DNA from: JAVVHH01 sp964235765
GTDB lineage: Bacteria; Pseudomonadota; Alphaproteobacteria; Acetobacterales; Acetobacteraceae
Assembly (NCBI GenBank): GCA_964235765.1
Contig: CAXSDH010000116.1
Span: 1 to 8,581 of the forward strand
Direction of reading: 5' to 3'
DNA: 8,581 bases
The translations under genes and the position numbers were made by a program. The notes under the pieces are model-generated. The model searched no databases, was not told the origin of the DNA, and saw nothing but the letters and a program-made list of their open reading frames with translations. Below, piece by piece: positions 1 to 7,201 of this stretch (positions are counted from its first letter, which is position 1; each line of letters begins with the position of its first letter).

Positions 1-1579
1 CCGGATCGCGTGACGACGGATCGCCCAGCCCGCCGCCGCCGGGCGATCGGATGACGATGCGGTCACCCTTGGGGACGATGTGGCGCCCCTTGCCGGGCAA
101 TGGCTGGCCAGATGCCAGGCCGACGTAGCCCTTGGCACCGGGGCCGCCGCCGTCGTACCCGCGGGCGGCGAACCGCACCCGCTCGTACGCGGTGCCGCAG
201 GTGAACGCCTCGTCCCGGCTATTGCCGATCTCGATGTCCTGCCCGAGCCCGCCACGCATGCGGCCCGGCCCGCCGGAATCCTCGCGGTACTGCTTGCGCC
301 AGAACACCAGGGTCGACATCGATTCAAAGATCTCGACCGGTCCGCCCCGCACCCCGCTCGGGAACCCAGTCGCCGAAAGCCCGTCCTGCGCCGGCAGCGC
401 GCCCATGCCGCCGGTGGTCACGATGTTGACCAGGAAGTCGTCGCCGATCACCGGCGGGCTGCGCCAAGGGCCGGACCCGTTGATGTTCCAGAGCACGCCC
501 GCTCCCTCGGCCGGGACGCGGTCCGGTATCGCCTGGCGCAGGCAGCCGAACACCAGGTCCGGCAGCATGAGGCCGATCAGGTGACGCTGCACCACCGCCA
601 CCGGCTTGGTCGCGTTCACGATTGTTCCCTCGGGCGCGATCACCCGGCGGGGCTCCAGCGACCCGGCATTGTTCGGGATGTCGCGCGCGACGACGCAGCC
701 CAGCGCATAGGACGTGTAGGCGAGCGTGTAGCAGAGCGGCACGTTGAAGTTGAATCGCACCATTCCGGACGAGCCGGTGTAATCGACGTCGATGCCGGTC
801 TCGGACACCGTCAGCGCCGCCCGTAGCTCGACAGGCTCGTCCTCCTGCCCGTCGAGCGTCAGCGCATAGGACCAGGTGCCCTGCGGCAGGTCCCGGATGC
901 GGGCCAGCACGGCCTCGCGCGAGGTGTCCACGATGTGGTCCGAGAGCGGGCCGAGGTCATCGATGCCGAATTCGGCCAACATCTCCAGCAGGCGCTCGCA
1001 GCCCACCTCGTTGCAGGAGATCAACGCATAGGTGTCGCCCTCCGTTTCCACCGGAAGGCGCGTATTCGAGCGTATCATGGCCATCAGCGTCTCGTTCACC
1101 ACGCCGGCCTCCACGATCCGGAGGATGGGGATGAACAGGCCTTCCATGAACACGTCCTGCGACGGGCCCATGTTCCGCATCCCGCCGATGTCGAGGAGGT
1201 GGCAGTTGCAGGCCAGCAGCCCGACGAAGTGCCCGTCGAGGAAGCACGGGGTGGTGCAGGAGAAGTCGTTCGTGTGACCCGTGCCGATCCAGGGATCGTT
1301 ATGCAGGAACACGTCGCCGGGCCGCATCGTCTCGGCAGGGTGCTTGGCCAGCACATGGCCCACCGCGAGCGCCATCGAGTTGATGTGGCCCGGTGTGCCC
1401 GTGACGGCCTGCGCCATCATTCGGCCCTTCGCGTCGAACAGCCCGGCGGCGAGATCGCCGGATTCGCGGACGATCGTGCTGAACGCGGTGCGCTGGAGCA
1501 CCTGGGCCTGCTCCTCGACGATCGCGAGGCAGCGGTTCCACATGATCTGCCGCTCGATCAGCCCGATCTCGCCTCTCAT
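1..1579 (-). CDS. hyuB: Hydantoinase B/oxoprolinase-family subunit HyuB, C-terminus cut by the window edge
   Basis: This is the partner subunit of an ATP-dependent hydantoinase/oxoprolinase-type enzyme, expected to act in the cytoplasm in complex with HyuA. The frame is open for 526 codons from the ATG at 1579 to the left edge. Family landmarks seen are QRTAFSTIVRESGDLAAGLFD (residues 29-49, one substitution-rich block), GDVFLHNDPWIGTGHTND (88-105), HLLDIGG (127-133), MEGLFIP (145-151), NNAGSLEPRRVIAPEGTIVN (303-322), the glycine-rich DSGGPGRMRGGLGQ (434-447) and SPGGGGLGDP (512-521). The last block normally sits close to the C-terminus, so probably only a few to a few tens of residues are missing. 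The start is supported by an AGGGAG ribosome site 8 bases upstream, inside the end of hyuA, and by the ATGA stop/start overlap with hyuA. HLLDIGG differs from the HHADIGG form common in the family. The family call is firm. The reaction (hydantoin, oxoproline, lactam or ketone chemistry) is not determined. Confidence 0.95.
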   Translation of the reverse strand, partial: MRGEIGLIERQIMWNRCLAIVEEQAQVLQRTAFSTIVRESGDLAAGLFDAKGRMMAQAVTGTPGHINSMALAVGHVLAKHPAETMRPGDVFLHNDPWIGTGHTNDFSCTTPCFLDGHFVGLLACNCHLLDIGGMRNMGPSQDVFMEGLFIPILRIVEAGVVNETLMAMIRSNTRLPVETEGDTYALISCNEVGCERLLEMLAEFGIDDLGPLSDHIVDTSREAVLARIRDLPQGTWSYALTLDGQEDEPVELRAALTVSETGIDVDYTGSSGMVRFNFNVPLCYTLAYTSYALGCVVARDIPNNAGSLEPRRVIAPEGTIVNATKPVAVVQRHLIGLMLPDLVFGCLRQAIPDRVPAEGAGVLWNINGSGPWRSPPVIGDDFLVNIVTTGGMGALPAQDGLSATGFPSGVRGGPVEIFESMSTLVFWRKQYREDSGGPGRMRGGLGQDIEIGNSRDEAFTCGTAYERVRFAARGYDGGGPGAKGYVGLASGQPLPGKGRHIVPKGDRIVIRSPGGGGLGDPSSRDP

Positions 1580-3660
1580 GGCGTGCGCTCCCTGCGGTCC
1601 ATCACGATCGACCCGGCGCCGTCGATCGACACGTCGAAGCCGTCGGTGACGAAGGTGGAAGTCTCGTCCTCGGAGATCAGCGCCGGGCCTGGGAAGCGCG
1701 TTCCCGGCGGCAGGTGGTCGCGCCGGAACCGGGGCACCGGGACATGGCGCCCGTTGCGCCCGTCGAACACCGGGGTGGTTCCGGCCGGGATGGGACTGCC
1801 GGCCCGTGCGGGCGGGGCGGCGGGCTCAGGAAGCGAGGCGATGGTAGCGAGCGAGACCGACCAGGCCATGATCTCGATGGCCGCGTTGGGGATCACCCGC
1901 TTGAACAGCGCCAGGTAGGAAGCCTCGAACTGGCCGCGCAGCACGGCAACGTCCGTCGGGGCGAGATCGCGGAGCGGCAAGTCCACCGCGATTTCGTGGC
2001 CCTGCCCAACGTATCGCATGAAGGCGTTGCGGCGCTCGACCAGCGCGGCGCCATGGGCGGCAGGCTCTACCCACGCCCGGATCTCGTCCGCCATGCCGCC
2101 GAGCAGTGCCGTTGCGACCGCGTGATCGAACCCGCCGAGCCGCATGTAGGTGGTTCGGACCATCTCATACGACACGGGGGCGGCCAGGAAGCCGATGGCC
2201 GACCCCACCCCGGCATTGGCCGGCACGATCACGCGCTGAACGCCGATCTTCTCGGCGACGCGCGCGACATGCAGCGGGGCGGCGCCGCCGAAGGCGATCA
2301 TGGTTTGCTGGCTGGCCGAAACGCCGCGCTCCACCGTGTGCGCGCGGGCGGCGCTGGCCATCGTCTCGCACACCATCTCGTACACGGCGTAGGCGGCCAT
2401 GTCAGGGCCCAGGCCTAGGCCGTCGCCGATCTCACGGCCAAGTGCCGCCTGCGCCAGGTCGGGGCGTAGCGTGATGGCGCCGCCGGCGAAGTCGGCGGGG
2501 TCGAGGAGTCCGAGTACCAGGTCCGCATCCGTCACCGCGGGGCGGGTCCCGCCCAGCCCGTAGCACGCGGGACCCGGCACCGACGACGCGCTCTCCGGTC
2601 CAACCGTCACGCGCCCCAGGGCATCGAGGCGCGCGAGGGATCCGCCGCCGGCGCCGATCTCCACCATCTCGACGACGGGAATGCGGACAGGCAGGCCGCT
2701 GCCCTTCAGGAACCGGGCGGCGCGATCGACCTCGAACACGCGCACGGTCTCGGAGCGGTAGTCCTCGATCAGGCTGATCTTGGCGGTGGTCCCGCCCATG
2801 TCGAAGGCCAGCACCCGGCGCTCGCCCAGTCGCGCGGCCACCCCTGCCGCGAACACGGCGCCGCCTGCCGGCCCCGATTCCACCAGGCGGACGGGAAACC
2901 GGCGGGCCAGCTCGACGGAGGTGAGGCCGCCGCCGGAGGTCATCAGACAGAGCGTCCCGCGGAAGCCGTCGGCGTGCAGCCGCTCCTCCATGCGGCCCAG
3001 GTAGCTGTCCATAAGCGGCTGGACGTAGGCGTTGGCCACGGTGGTCGAGGTGCGCTCGTACTCGCGGATCTCCGGGCAAACCTCGTGCGACATGGAGATG
3101 CGCACGCCCGGCAGCGCCGCCCGCAGCAATTGGGCGCAACGGCGCTCGTGCGAACCATCGACATAGGCGTGGATCAACGCGATGGCGACGCTCTCGACGG
3201 CGGCATCACGCAGCCTGGCGGCAACGGAGGCCACATCCGCCTCGTCGAGCAGGAGCAGCAGCTTGCCGCGGGCGTCGATCCTCTCCCGCACCGTCATCCG
3301 CAGCGGGCGCGGCACGAGGGGCCGGGGGCGCGCGATGGCGAGCTCATACTGGTCGTAGCGGCTCTCGGTGCCGATCTCCAGGGTGTCGCGGAAGCCCTCG
3401 GTGGCAATCAACGCCGTCCTCGCGCCGCGGCGCTCGATGATGGCGTTGGTGGCGAGCGTCGTGCCGTGCACGAGTGTCTGCACGTCGCCGATCCCAGCAC
3501 CCGCGAGCCCCAAGGCAACGGCGATGCCGGTCAGCACTCCTTCCTCGGGAGCGGCAGGCGTTGTCAGGACCTTCGTGGTCCAGCGCTGGGCGCCGCGCTC
3601 GGCCACCACGTCGGTGAAGGTGCCGCCCACGTCGGCCGCGAGCCGTAGTCCTTCGGGCAT
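1576..3660 (-). CDS. hyuA: Hydantoinase A/oxoprolinase-family ATP-binding subunit HyuA
   Basis: This is the ATP-binding subunit of a HyuA/HyuB enzyme, a cytoplasmic family that uses ATP to activate amide, lactam or carbonyl substrates. It has 694 residues, the usual size for separate HyuA proteins. Order of domains: N-terminal hydantoinase/oxoprolinase domain (about 5-185) with the phosphate-binding DVGGTFTD at 10-17 and HGTTLATNAI at 65-74; central hydantoinase A domain (about 200-495) with SGPAGG at 262-267, the second ASKHA-type loop FDMGGTTAK at 286-294, GAGGGS at 336-341, GPACYG at 363-368 and FGGAAPLH at 457-464; and a C-terminal domain with RYVGQGHE at 549-556 and GPALISEDETSTFV at 658-671. 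The start chosen is the ATG at 3660, 7 bases after the binding-protein stop; a GTG directly before it is an alternative. The frame stays open further upstream, but that part is antisense-style shadow of the binding-protein gene. No strong ribosome site is seen, so coupling to the upstream gene is likely. Confidence 0.96.
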   Translation of the reverse strand: MPEGLRLAADVGGTFTDVVAERGAQRWTTKVLTTPAAPEEGVLTGIAVALGLAGAGIGDVQTLVHGTTLATNAIIERRGARTALIATEGFRDTLEIGTESRYDQYELAIARPRPLVPRPLRMTVRERIDARGKLLLLLDEADVASVAARLRDAAVESVAIALIHAYVDGSHERRCAQLLRAALPGVRISMSHEVCPEIREYERTSTTVANAYVQPLMDSYLGRMEERLHADGFRGTLCLMTSGGGLTSVELARRFPVRLVESGPAGGAVFAAGVAARLGERRVLAFDMGGTTAKISLIEDYRSETVRVFEVDRAARFLKGSGLPVRIPVVEMVEIGAGGGSLARLDALGRVTVGPESASSVPGPACYGLGGTRPAVTDADLVLGLLDPADFAGGAITLRPDLAQAALGREIGDGLGLGPDMAAYAVYEMVCETMASAARAHTVERGVSASQQTMIAFGGAAPLHVARVAEKIGVQRVIVPANAGVGSAIGFLAAPVSYEMVRTTYMRLGGFDHAVATALLGGMADEIRAWVEPAAHGAALVERRNAFMRYVGQGHEIAVDLPLRDLAPTDVAVLRGQFEASYLALFKRVIPNAAIEIMAWSVSLATIASLPEPAAPPARAGSPIPAGTTPVFDGRNGRHVPVPRFRRDHLPPGTRFPGPALISEDETSTFVTDGFDVSIDGAGSIVMDRRERTP
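1588..1593 (-). promoter_or_regulatory. Ribosome binding site of hyuB inside the 3' end of hyuA
   Basis: On the minus strand the sequence reads AGGGAG and lies 8 bases before the hyuB ATG. It overlaps the codons for the Asp-Arg-Arg-Glu tail of HyuA. With the ATGA overlap it supports coupled translation of the two subunits, which would help give equal amounts of HyuA and HyuB. Confidence 0.7.
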
Positions 3661-3667
3661 CACGCGC

Positions 3668-5263
3668 TCAGCCGGCCACGTGGGCGAAGGCCAGGCTGCC
3701 CTCAATGCCGTCGGCGGACACGGAGTGGCCGAGCACGCGCTTGTTGTGGATCGTGAGCCAGTTGGGCATGCCGAAGGTGATGTCGGGCGCGTCCCGCCGG
3801 ATGATCTGCTGGAACTCGACGAACTCCGCGCGCCGCCTGGCCGGGTCGACCTCGATGGCCGCCCGTTCCAGCAACTCGTCGACCCGGGGATTGCGGTAAT
3901 ACGCGGTGTTGGAGAACGGCACGCCCTTGATGATGTTCTTCGACCAATACATCCGCTGCACTCCCACCGTGGGGTCGAACAGGTTGCTGTAGCCGGTGCA
4001 CGACATCTCCCAGTCACGGTCGGTGTAGACGCGCTTCAGGTACGACCCGACGTCGGAGGCGCGTACCTCGACCGCGATGCCGACGCGCGCCAAGGACGCG
4101 CGCACGAAGTCGGCGAGGCGGCGCGGCTCCTCCACGGTAGGGTTGGCCTCGAACATGGTCCGGAAGCGGATGCGGTCGGCCCCACGGGGGTAGCCGGCCT
4201 CGTCGAGCAGCTTCTCCGCCCGCGCGACGTCGAAGGGATATGGCGTGGGCGTCGGGTCATGGTACTCGGTCAGGAAGGGTGCGATCGGCGACGCGCAGAC
4301 CGCATAGAGGCCATAGTAGATGGTGCGGCAGATCGCGGCCGTGTTGATGGCGTGGCTAATGGCCTGGCGGACCGCGAGCTTCGAGAAGATCGGGTGGTCC
4401 ATGTTGAAGTTCAGGTTGGCGACGTTCCGGCTGTACTCGTAGCCCTTGCTTTCGAAGACCAGCTTGCCCTCGGTGCGCAGGCGCTCCACGTCGCTGAGCG
4501 CAACCGGGGTACGGTAGCCAAGGTCCACGTCGCCGGATTCCAGCGCGGCCGAACGGGCGGCCGCATCCGGGATGAACTTGACCACCAGCCGGTCGAGGTA
4601 GGGACGCGGCTGGTCCCAGTAGTCGGGATTGCGCTCGTAGATCACGTAGCTGCCCCGGGCCCATTCCTTGAACCGGAACGGGCCGGTGCCGATCGGGGCG
4701 CTGTTGTTCCGGTTGGTGAACGGGTCGGTGCCCTCATAGACATGCTTCGGGACGATCGGGCTCTCGGCGGCTGCAAATGCCTTGATCAGGTAGGGAACGG
4801 GCGTATCCAGCCGCAGGATCGCCGTGAACGGGTCGGGCGTCTCGACGGCGGCCAGATGGGCGAAGGTGCTCCGCCCGCGCGGGTGGGACGCCTTGAGGAT
4901 CGCCAGCGATGCGGCCACGTCGGCCGAGGTGAAGTCGCGCCCGTCATGCCACTTCACGCCCCGCCGCAGGGTGAAGGCGTACTCCAACCCGTCCGGCGAC
5001 ACCGTCCAGGCAGTGGCAAGCTGCGGATGCGGACGCATCTCGTTGTCGTACCAGATGAGGCCCTCGGTTACCTTCGCGCTGACGGTCAGGCTGTTGCTGC
5101 TGACCAGCGATACCAGCGAAGGCGGCTCGGGATAGATCATGATGGTCATCGTACCGCCTCGCTTCGGCTCCGCCTGCGCGAGGGCAGGGAGCGGTATCAG
5201 CGCCGACCCGGCAGCGGCCCCCATCAGCGCGCGGCGGGTCGTGGTCAGGCGTAACTGGCTCAT
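3668..5263 (-). CDS. Periplasmic substrate-binding protein of a peptide/nickel-type ABC transporter (SBP_bac_5 family)
   Basis: This is the extracytoplasmic solute receptor that should deliver ligand to the DppBCDF-type transporter encoded just upstream. It has 531 residues, typical for the DppA/OppA class. Residues 1-31 form a signal peptide: TTTRRALMG at 7-15 is twin-arginine-like, followed by a hydrophobic stretch and ALAQA, with likely cleavage after residue 31. There is no lipobox cysteine, so it should be soluble in the periplasm. Family hallmarks are TEGLIWYD (66-73), ATAWTVSPDGLEYAFTLR (83-100), VKWHDGRDFTSADV (103-116), GTGPFRFKEW (192-201), NPDYWD (212-217), RQAISHAI (299-306) and AEKLLDEAGYP (349-359). 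The ATG at 5263 is chosen because GGAG sits 8 bases upstream and the signal peptide then has normal length. An ATG at 5296, overlapping the dppF stop as ATGA, would add 11 residues. The ligand is unknown; its position next to hyuAB suggests a hydantoin-, lactam- or peptide-like compound. Confidence 0.94.
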   Translation of the reverse strand: MSQLRLTTTRRALMGAAAGSALIPLPALAQAEPKRGGTMTIMIYPEPPSLVSLVSSNSLTVSAKVTEGLIWYDNEMRPHPQLATAWTVSPDGLEYAFTLRRGVKWHDGRDFTSADVAASLAILKASHPRGRSTFAHLAAVETPDPFTAILRLDTPVPYLIKAFAAAESPIVPKHVYEGTDPFTNRNNSAPIGTGPFRFKEWARGSYVIYERNPDYWDQPRPYLDRLVVKFIPDAAARSAALESGDVDLGYRTPVALSDVERLRTEGKLVFESKGYEYSRNVANLNFNMDHPIFSKLAVRQAISHAINTAAICRTIYYGLYAVCASPIAPFLTEYHDPTPTPYPFDVARAEKLLDEAGYPRGADRIRFRTMFEANPTVEEPRRLADFVRASLARVGIAVEVRASDVGSYLKRVYTDRDWEMSCTGYSNLFDPTVGVQRMYWSKNIIKGVPFSNTAYYRNPRVDELLERAAIEVDPARRRAEFVEFQQIIRRDAPDITFGMPNWLTIHNKRVLGHSVSADGIEGSLAFAHVAG

Positions 5264-5271
5264 GCGAGGGT

Positions 5272-5275
5272 CTCC
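5272..5275 (-). promoter_or_regulatory. Ribosome binding site deciding the start of the binding-protein gene
   Basis: The minus strand reads GGAG 8 bases before the ATG at 5263. The upstream in-frame ATG at 5296 has no comparable purine-rich site in front of it, which is the main reason to prefer the shorter protein. The site lies in the longest gap in the window, 29 bases between dppF and this gene, where I see no clear stem-loop. Confidence 0.65.
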
Positions 5276-5292
5276 GGCAAAGGGGATCGATG

Positions 5293-6225
5293 TCATGCAA
5301 GGTGGCATGCCGCCGCGTGGCCTGCCGCGACGGGGCGCAGCGCCGGGTCCTCGGACCGGCAGCGGTCGAAGGCCAAGGGACAACGCGGGCAGAAGCGGCA
5401 GCCGCCCGGGGGAGCCGCTTCCAGCTCGCCCAAAAGTGCGACGGGCGCCCGCTTGCGCGCCGGGTCCGCCTGGGGCACGGCGGACAGCAGGGCGCGCGTA
5501 TACGGGTGGCGCGGCTGCGCCCACAGCTCGGCATGGCCTGCGCTCTCGACGATCCGGCCTAGGTACATCACCAGCACGCGGTCGGCGAAGTAGCGCACGA
5601 CCGAGAGGTCGTGGGAGATGAAGAGGTAGCTGAGGCCCAGGTCGCGCTTGAGGTCGGCAAGCAGGTTGAGGATCTGCGCCTGGATAGACAGGTCCAGCGC
5701 CGAGACGGGCTCGTCGCAGACGATCAGCTCAGGTTCGAGAACCAGGGCGCGGGCGATGCCGATCCGCTGCCGCTGCCCGCCGGAGAACTCGTGCGGGTAG
5801 CGTCCCAGCGCCTCCGGCCCCAGCCCGACGCGGGCCACCATGTCGGCCACCCGGCCCTGCCGCGCCGCCCGGCCGCGCACGCCGTGCACCTTGAGCGGCG
5901 TCGATAGCAGCGTGCCGATTGTCTGGCGCGGGTTGAGCGAGCCGAACGGGTCCTGGAACATCATCTGCATGCGCCGGCGATGCGGGCGCAGGGCGCGCTG
6001 GCTCAACTGCGACAGCTCCTGCCCATCCAGCCGGATGCTGCCCTCTGCCGGATCGAGCAGGCGCAGGATGGTCTTGCCGAGCGTCGACTTGCCGCAGCCG
6101 CTCTCGCCGACCAGTCCCAGCGTCTCGCCCGGAGCGATCCCGAGCGAGACGCCATCGACTGCATGCAGCACCCGGCCCCGCGAGACGTAGCTGGTGCGCA
6201 GGCCCTCAACCGACAGCAGCGTCAT
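5293..6225 (-). CDS. dppF: Peptide-type ABC transporter ATP-binding protein, DppF/OppF class
   Basis: This is the second of two nucleotide-binding subunits that pair in the cytoplasm and drive import through the DppB/DppC-type pore. It has 310 residues. Visible motifs are Walker A GESGCGKST (40-48), Q-loop glutamine at 91 in MMFQDPFGSLNP, signature EFSGGQRQR (146-154), Walker B LIVCDEP (167-173), D-loop SALD (175-178) and switch histidine H205. ADRVLVMYLGRIVE and HPYTRALLSAVP are typical of the family. The C-terminal oligopeptide-transporter extension holds cysteines 276, 279, 282, 289 and 307. SLNP after the Q-loop and the FSGGQRQR form favour DppF/OppF over DppD. The ATG at 6225 has a strong GGAGGT 5 bases upstream and overlaps the end of dppD by 20 bases. 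The transporter role is secure and the solute is inferred only from neighbours. Confidence 0.96.
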   Translation of the reverse strand: MTLLSVEGLRTSYVSRGRVLHAVDGVSLGIAPGETLGLVGESGCGKSTLGKTILRLLDPAEGSIRLDGQELSQLSQRALRPHRRRMQMMFQDPFGSLNPRQTIGTLLSTPLKVHGVRGRAARQGRVADMVARVGLGPEALGRYPHEFSGGQRQRIGIARALVLEPELIVCDEPVSALDLSIQAQILNLLADLKRDLGLSYLFISHDLSVVRYFADRVLVMYLGRIVESAGHAELWAQPRHPYTRALLSAVPQADPARKRAPVALLGELEAAPPGGCRFCPRCPLAFDRCRSEDPALRPVAAGHAAACHLA

Positions 6226-7201
6226 GGCGCACCTCCGCCCGTTCGACGATGCAAGCGACGTGCCTCTCCGGGCCGATGGCTTCGAGCGGTGGCGGCGCCG
6301 ACCGGCAGGCAGCGAGCACCTGCGGGCAGCGCGGCGCGAAGGGGCAGCCGGGCTCCGCCGCCGCCGAGGCGATCGAGCCCGGAATCTCCATCAGCCGCCG
6401 CGTGGTGTAGTGCGACGCCTGCTCGCCGACCGCGGCCGCAAGCAGGCCGCGTGCATAGGGATGGCGGGGGCGTGCGAAGAAGGCAGGGACCGGCGCCTGC
6501 TCGGCGATTCGCCCGGCATACATGACCGCTACCCGGTCTGCCCACTGCGCCACCACGCCGAGGTCGTGCGTGATCAGCAGCACGGCCATGCCGAGCTGCC
6601 GGCGAAGGCCGTCCAGCAAATCGAGCACCTGCGCCTGGATGGTCACGTCCAGCGCCGTGGTCGGCTCGTCGGCGATCAGCAGCCGGGGGCTGCACGCGAC
6701 GGCGATGGCGATCATGACCCGCTGCCGCATGCCGCCGGAGAAGTTGTGCGGGAACTCGTCGATCCGGCGCGCCGGGTCAGCGATGCCGACAAGGTCCAGC
6801 AGTTCGACCACGCGGCGCCGGGCTGCGGCGCGGGACACGGGCTCGTGCCGGCGGATGACCTCGGCGACCTGCGAGCCGATCGTCAGCACCGGGTTCAGCG
6901 ACGTCATCGGCTCCTGCATGATCAGCGCCATGCGCCGGCCCCTGATGCCGCGCAGCGTCCGGGGCGAGGCGGTGGCCAGGTCGGTGCCCTCGAAGGTCAC
7001 GCGGCCGCGGGCGATGCGCGCCGCGGGCGGCAGCAGCCGCATGAGGGCCAGCGCCGTGACGGACTTGCCGCAACCACTCTCGCCGACCAGGGCGAGCGAC
7101 TCGCCTGGTGCGATGTCGAAGCCGATGCCGTGGACGACTTCGGTGGAGCCGAAGGCGACCGCTAGATCCGCGACCTCCAGCAGGGCGGGTCCGGCGGTCA
7201 A
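6206..7201 (-). CDS. dppD: Peptide-type ABC transporter ATP-binding protein, DppD/OppD class, TTG start
   Basis: This is the first of the two ATPase subunits of the importer. It has 331 residues. Motifs are Walker A GESGCGKS (40-47), Q-loop glutamine 96 in IMQEPMTSLNP, signature NFSGGMRQR (153-161), Walker B LLIADEP (174-180), D-loop TALD (182-185) and switch histidine H212. FSGGMRQRVMIA is characteristic of DppD/OppD rather than DppF. The C-terminal extension has EPGCPFAPRCPQVLAAC, giving cysteines 286, 292 and 299, with a further cysteine at 317. The start is a TTG at 7201: its last two bases and the next A form the TGA of dppC (TTGA overlap). No ATG or GTG occurs before the first beta strand, and the protein then begins at the usual place (LLEVADLAVAFG). 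No convincing ribosome site precedes it, so translation probably depends on termination at dppC. Confidence 0.95.
   Translation of the reverse strand: MTAGPALLEVADLAVAFGSTEVVHGIGFDIAPGESLALVGESGCGKSVTALALMRLLPPAARIARGRVTFEGTDLATASPRTLRGIRGRRMALIMQEPMTSLNPVLTIGSQVAEVIRRHEPVSRAAARRRVVELLDLVGIADPARRIDEFPHNFSGGMRQRVMIAIAVACSPRLLIADEPTTALDVTIQAQVLDLLDGLRRQLGMAVLLITHDLGVVAQWADRVAVMYAGRIAEQAPVPAFFARPRHPYARGLLAAAVGEQASHYTTRRLMEIPGSIASAAAEPGCPFAPRCPQVLAACRSAPPPLEAIGPERHVACIVERAEVRHDAAVG
6231..6236 (-). promoter_or_regulatory. Strong ribosome binding site of dppF inside dppD
   Basis: The minus strand reads GGAGGT, a full Shine-Dalgarno core, 5 bases before the dppF ATG at 6225. It lies within the last codons of dppD, so ribosomes finishing dppD pass straight over it. 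It is the best ribosome site in the window. Confidence 0.8.

Noticed and set aside
935..1918. Plus-strand open frame of 327 codons opposite hyuB and hyuA
   Set aside because: It is an antisense shadow crossing the hyuA/hyuB junction; the composition is atypical and there is no family match I recognise.
3661..4017. Upstream extension of the hyuA frame, giving an apparent 813-residue protein
   Set aside because: The extra 119 residues lie over the 3' end of the binding-protein gene in another frame, are low-complexity Arg/Ser/Thr/Pro sequence, and precede the normal HyuA N-terminus at DVGGTFTD.
3368..5254. A 628-codon plus-strand open frame antisense to the binding-protein and hyuA genes
   Set aside because: High G+C removes stop codons from antisense frames. 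The translation is rich in Arg, Gly, His and Asp with no recognisable domain, and it runs opposite two well-supported genes.
6194..7165. Plus-strand open frame of 323 codons opposite dppD
   Set aside because: It mirrors the ATPase gene almost exactly and shows only His/Arg/Asp-rich shadow sequence.
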